NCBI RefSeq assembly: GCF_030272615.1
Contig: NC_081406.1
Location: 459,820,072 to 459,880,071 of the forward strand
DNA from: Cryptomeria japonica
Taxonomy: Eukaryota > Streptophyta > Pinopsida > Cupressales > Cupressaceae
DNA: 60,000 bases
Direction of reading: 5' to 3'
Shown: positions 58,066 through 60,000 of the stretch, piece after piece
Layout: the number at the start of each line of letters is the position of its first letter
Position numbering within the stretch: the stretch's first letter is position 1
Translations under genes and position numbers: made by a program
Notes under the pieces: generated by a model
What the model saw: only the letters and a program-made list of their open reading frames with translations
Databases searched by the model: none
Told to the model about the DNA's origin: nothing

Positions 58066-59242
58066 ATGTCCACCTTGAGACATAAGGCCATTAATAGAAT
58101 TGTTCAGATTAAAATGAATGTCAGATGTGTAGTAGATGATGATTCCATGAGCAAGGCTACTATGGATTTTTTCTCCAATTTGCTTGCTAAGGATCAGAAT
58201 TTGGATATACAGGCCACCCAAAGGGACCTCCTGGATAGTATTCCTACTATTTTAGGGGATGATCATAATGCTCACCTGACTGCCATCCCTTCCCATGATG
58301 AAATTCAGATAGCTGTAAACTCCTTTGAGGGTAACAAGGCCCCAGGTCCGGATGGCTTTCCCATGTTCTTCTTCAAAATGTACTGGCATATTATTGGAGA
58401 TGATGTTACTAGAGTTGTGAAAGAAGTTTTTGGTGCTAGAAAAATGTTGAAAGAAGTTAATGGTACCTTTATTGGTCTTATGCCCAAAAAGATGGGGGCT
58501 GACTCAATGGATCTTTTTAGACCTATTAGTCTATGCAACTCTCTCTATAAGATTATCTCCAAGGTTCTAACCTCTAGAATTCTTAAGTTTCTCCCTTCCA
58601 TCATTTCGCCTCAGCAAAATGGCTTTGTCCTGGATAGACAAATTTTGGATTCAATCATCGTTGTCCATGAAAATATCCACTCTTTCTATTTCTCTAAAAA
58701 AGAATGTTTTTTTTCTGAAGCTTGATCTCTCTAAAGCTTATGATAGAGTGGATTGGGCTTTTATGATGGATGTTCTCTTTGCTTTTGGCTTTAGCCCCAG
58801 AAGTGTTAGCCTTATTAGGCAACTTGTCTCTTCAGCTTCTTTCTCTGTTTTAATGAATGGATCTCCCTCTCCTTTCATTAAAAATTCTAGAGGTCTCAAA
58901 CAGGGGGACCCTCTATCCCTAGTTATCTTTATCATTATGGCAGAATGTCTGGGGAGATGTATTGGAAAGATGGCTGAGAAAAGGGAGTTTTGTGGTTTGA
59001 ATCCTTCTTCGGTGGATCAAATATTTTCCCATCAACAATTTGTTGATGATTCTATAATAATAGGGAAAGCTACAGTGAAGGATTATAGAAGATTAAAAAA
59101 GGCTTTGGATAACTATGGAAATGCCACTGGTCAACTTATAAACTGGTCTAAAAGATTTGTTTATTTTATCAATACCCCGGAGAGGATGATTAAAATTAGG
59201 AATATTCCGAGTGGTCAAATTGGTAGTCTGACTGCTTCTTAC
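58066..59242 (+). pseudogene. LINE ORF2, reverse transcriptase part, 3' truncated
   Basis: 58066-58725 encodes SFEGNKAPGPDGFPMFFFKM, FIGLMPKKMGADSMDLFRPI, SLCNSLYKIISKVLTSRILK and QQNGFVLDRQILDSI. A frameshift in the T-run near 58707-58714 moves to the frame of 58619-59296: FLKLDLSKAYDRVDWAFM, GLKQGDPLSLVIFIIMAECL, and the catalytic box QQFVDDSIII where FADD is usual, then FINTPERMIKIR. These are RVT_1 motifs of L1-type plant LINEs. The C-terminus and 3' UTR are cut off at about 59242 by another copia LTR. Confidence 0.88.
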
Positions 59243-60000
59243 TATTGGCAATATTACATTATAATAGACAATGAAAGATTGTTGACATTTCAATAAGGAT
59301 ATTAAGAAGGTTGTTGATGATTATGGACATAACTGATTAAAGATGTTTTACTATCTTGATATTATTATTTTGTCATTGATGTCAAGAAATTGATTTTCTA
59401 ATTCAGTATGATGTTGCCATATCTTGAGAAGTGTGATATGAAGATTATAAAGAAGTCGGTAAAAGACACAGGAAGGAATATGATGAATAAGGGGATAAGT
59501 TATTCAAATGAGCAACTACTACCGAGTCAGACAATGATGAGATTATGATGTTGTAGATTGTTTTAACATCATACATATGTTATAAAATGTAAAGGATAAT
59601 ACTATACTATGTTATCAGGCAAAGAACCTAGTCGGTAAACCCTAAAGTTATCGCTATCGGTTAATGAAGGCAGAATGTCTACCGAGTAAAGTTTAGTTTT
59701 CACCGAGCCACAATCGAGCTATAACAGAATGCATTAAATGTTTACATGTGATATTTAATGAAGGAAGCTGATGAGCTAGAGAGAATTCAATGATTTGTAA
59801 GCCGTGTATGAAGATTGTTAAAAAATCTATGGTCAAGAAAGATCGGCATGAAGATCTACAATTCAGATTGAACCGCAATACCCTAACACAAGTTCCAAGG
59901 CAAATATGCAAGTTCCAAGGTGGGGTAAAATGTTTTCAAATCGAAGAATACATTGAACCTAGACAAGATTGAAGATTTGATGGCTATGATTGATCATGGG
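59243..60000 (+). repeat. Third LTR of the copia B family, inverted, running off the window
   Basis: It matches the reverse complement of the copia B LTR from the ATAATGCCAACA end inward: ATTATAATAGACAATGAAAG, CATTTCAATAAGGATATTAAG and GACATCAATGACAAAATAAT-type words can all be paired. The boundary is set at TATTGGCA (copia B family end TGTTGGCA) and has a small insertion after it. It shows one CTAGTCGGTAAACCCTAAA unit near 59630. Whether it is a solo LTR or the start of a second plus-strand element cannot be told. Confidence 0.85.

Overview
The window looks like a repeat-dominated plant nuclear genome. It has an intron-bearing gene relic of plant type, AT-rich intergenic DNA, and dense layers of nested Ty1/copia, Ty3/gypsy and LINE elements with LTRs of 0.7-1.6 kb. 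The size and nesting of the elements suggest a gymnosperm such as a conifer, but that is inference and nothing here proves the lineage. I see no intact host gene, no tRNA or rRNA gene and no CRISPR array. All coordinates were read by eye.

Layout. 151-2262 (+) is the 3' half of an ATAD2/CDC48-related AAA-ATPase plus bromodomain gene. It keeps its introns but carries in-frame stops, so it is a pseudogene. 3541-7620 (-) is a decayed Ty3/gypsy pol (integrase, RNase H and RT pieces), broken by an (AT)n tract and by a probable solo copia LTR (5885-7044). 7679-8640 is a probable gypsy LTR. 8641-15333 is almost empty, apart from a foldback at 10676-10746 and a retroposon 3' tail ending near 14230. 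15334-23218 (-) is a complete LTR element with 1,250-bp LTRs and CAACT target-site duplications. It encodes only gag plus a catalytically dead protease-like region and has no RT or integrase. 26086-34482 (-) is a decayed full-length Ty1/copia element (TSD TTGAC) whose gag holds a solo LTR (31734-32766, TSD TGAAC). 34972 to about 44290 (+) is a Ty3/gypsy element with 5' LTR, long leader, gag, protease and the integrase tail; RT and RNase H are deleted. 44295-47545 is a rearranged gypsy zone: an inverted LTR, an inverted 3' region, and a 534-bp tandem duplication spanning a junction with gag. From 47546 a LINE (ORF1 with a zinc knuckle, ORF2 with endonuclease and RT) runs to 59242. It is split by a full-length copia element (48727-56403, TSD CTAAA) and cut at its 3' end by another LTR of the same copia family in opposite orientation (about 59243 to the window end).

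Relative ages follow from nesting. The LINE entered gypsy gag, copia B entered the LINE, and the solo LTR entered copia A. Removing copia B plus one TSD rejoins the LINE ORF1 frame, and removing the solo LTR plus one TSD rejoins copia A gag.

The most unusual object is the gag-only element at 15334-23218. Its leader and LTRs carry repeated copies of a GTGCAC-centred stem-loop, plus a three-unit hairpin array in U3. I propose these as cis-acting RNA or promoter modules of a trans-mobilised element; that function is inference.
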